Shown piece after piece: positions 63,615 through 64,000 of a stretch of 64,000 nt of DNA. Numbering within the stretch: position 1 is the first letter of the stretch; each line of letters starts with the position of its first letter. Below the pieces are notes generated by a model. The model was not told where the DNA came from and did no database searches. It saw only the letters and a list, made by a program, of their open reading frames with translations. The position numbers and the translations under genes are program-made. Source of the DNA: Aequorivita vitellina (GTDB lineage Bacteria > Bacteroidota > Bacteroidia > Flavobacteriales > Flavobacteriaceae); NCBI RefSeq assembly GCF_022008365.1, contig NZ_JAIRBA010000015.1, positions 1-64,000 on the forward strand, written 5' to 3'.

Positions 63615-63622
63615 CAAACATA
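63615..63622 (-). promoter_or_regulatory. -7 element of the T9SS-sorted protein gene
   Basis: TATGTTTG on the minus strand, 32 bp before the start codon. A clear -33 element is not seen (GTTTAT in the expected region). Confidence 0.5.
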
Positions 63623-64000
63623 AATAAAAATGACATAAACCACTAACATAAAAATTATTTAAATAGTAGATTTTTTTTTCACCCAATTGACAACTAAAAT
63701 TGTTTCACAGATACCATATAGCTTGACTTCCCGCAGTTGAAAAGTTTTGACATGAGTGATCCGCAAAATTCTGCAGTGTCTGCAAATATGTGTTGTTTAA
63801 ATCATTTTAAATCAGCACCTAAAATCTATAAAAAAGGGTCAGACTTTAAAAAAAGTCCACCCCTTGTTAAATTAATTTTAAACCCTTTGCGGGCTTTGTG
63901 TCTTATTGCAAAATTAAAGCGTTATAAAAATAGACCGTCTTTCAATATTTTGCAGATTTCTTGTTTTGTGTCCTTTGCCTTCAGTATCCTCCAATAACAA
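63623..64000. other. no gene recognised at the right edge
   Basis: AT-rich DNA with a short GACTTT/AAAGTC hairpin near 63841-63859. A plus-strand frame from 63737 lacks an ATG context, has no recognisable domain and an odd composition, and is not called. An element or gene could continue beyond the edge. Confidence 0.5.

Noticed and set aside
63737-63997. Plus-strand 86-residue frame at the right edge
   Set aside because: No convincing start, no domain and biased low-complexity composition; probably chance.

Overview
The window looks like a chromosomal segment of a Bacteroidota member, most likely a marine-type Flavobacteriaceae. The reasons are AT-rich DNA, lipoproteins with short flavobacterial signal peptides, promoters with the Bacteroidota -7 element TAnnTTTG, a type IX secretion C-terminal sorting domain, a fused CcoN-CcoO oxidase subunit and a Sec/lipoprotein-type (clade II) nitrous oxide reductase. 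No rRNA, tRNA, IS element or CRISPR array was seen.

Layout. (1) 1-1180: two blocks of a 92-bp tandem repeat enclose a GxxExxY-family gene and sit at the 3' end of an efflux operon. (2) 1176-6215, minus: TetR regulator, TolC-like channel, HlyD-like adaptor, small lipoprotein and two ABC ATPases; the permeases must lie to the left of the window. (3) 6451-15516: lipoprotein, universal stress protein, then a complete nos cluster (cytochrome c, fasciclin lipoprotein, nosZ, membrane protein, nosL, nosD, nosF, nosY). (4) 15705-24231: a nitronate-monooxygenase-like protein of unknown role, norC-norB-norQ-norD-norE-norF, and a decayed copy of the end of the nitronate-monooxygenase-like gene. (5) 24248-32807: ADP-forming acyl-CoA synthetase, a second very atypical NorC/NorB pair, nadA, nadB, a thioredoxin-fold protein and a CoA transferase. 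(6) 32897-37728: two tandem Rrf2 regulators, a flavin reductase, AhpD-like protein, SDR, zinc ribbon, hemerythrin and Ric/ScdA repair protein, an apparent nitrosative-stress group. (7) 37857-48475: membrane protein, ccoI, ccoS, ccoNO, ccoQ, ccoP, ccoG, ccoH, a SafE-like protein and two tiny membrane proteins. (8) 48578-54223, minus: SCO protein, SUMF1/NirV-like protein, NirK-cytochrome c fusion, outer-membrane barrel, hemN. (9) 54520-62110, minus: ilvE-ilvD-ilvB-ilvH-ilvC-ilvA behind three successive Ile-rich leader-peptide attenuators. (10) 62317-63582: a T9SS-sorted protein.

How the genes work together. NirK reduces nitrite to NO, NorBC reduces NO to N2O and NosZ reduces N2O to N2; cbb3 oxidase covers microaerobic respiration, HemN makes heme without oxygen, and the Rrf2 group handles NO damage. 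No nitrate reductase is visible. Thirteen promoters share an inverted repeat with core TGA-N6-TCA (best form TATGA-N6-TCATA). In twelve of them the centre of the repeat is exactly 29.5 bp before the first base of a TAnnTTTG-like -7 element, and in the thirteenth it is 28.5 bp. This is the geometry of a CRP/FNR-family activator and ties nir, nor, nos, cco, hemN, ric, the stress protein, two acyl-CoA enzymes and several unknown genes into one regulon. The regulator gene itself is not in the window.

The most notable items are that regulon, the atypical NorB-like protein lacking the helix-VI His and Glu residues, the nitronate-monooxygenase-like gene and its decayed copy, the paired Rrf2 genes with a shared 24-bp operator, and the triple Ile attenuator.
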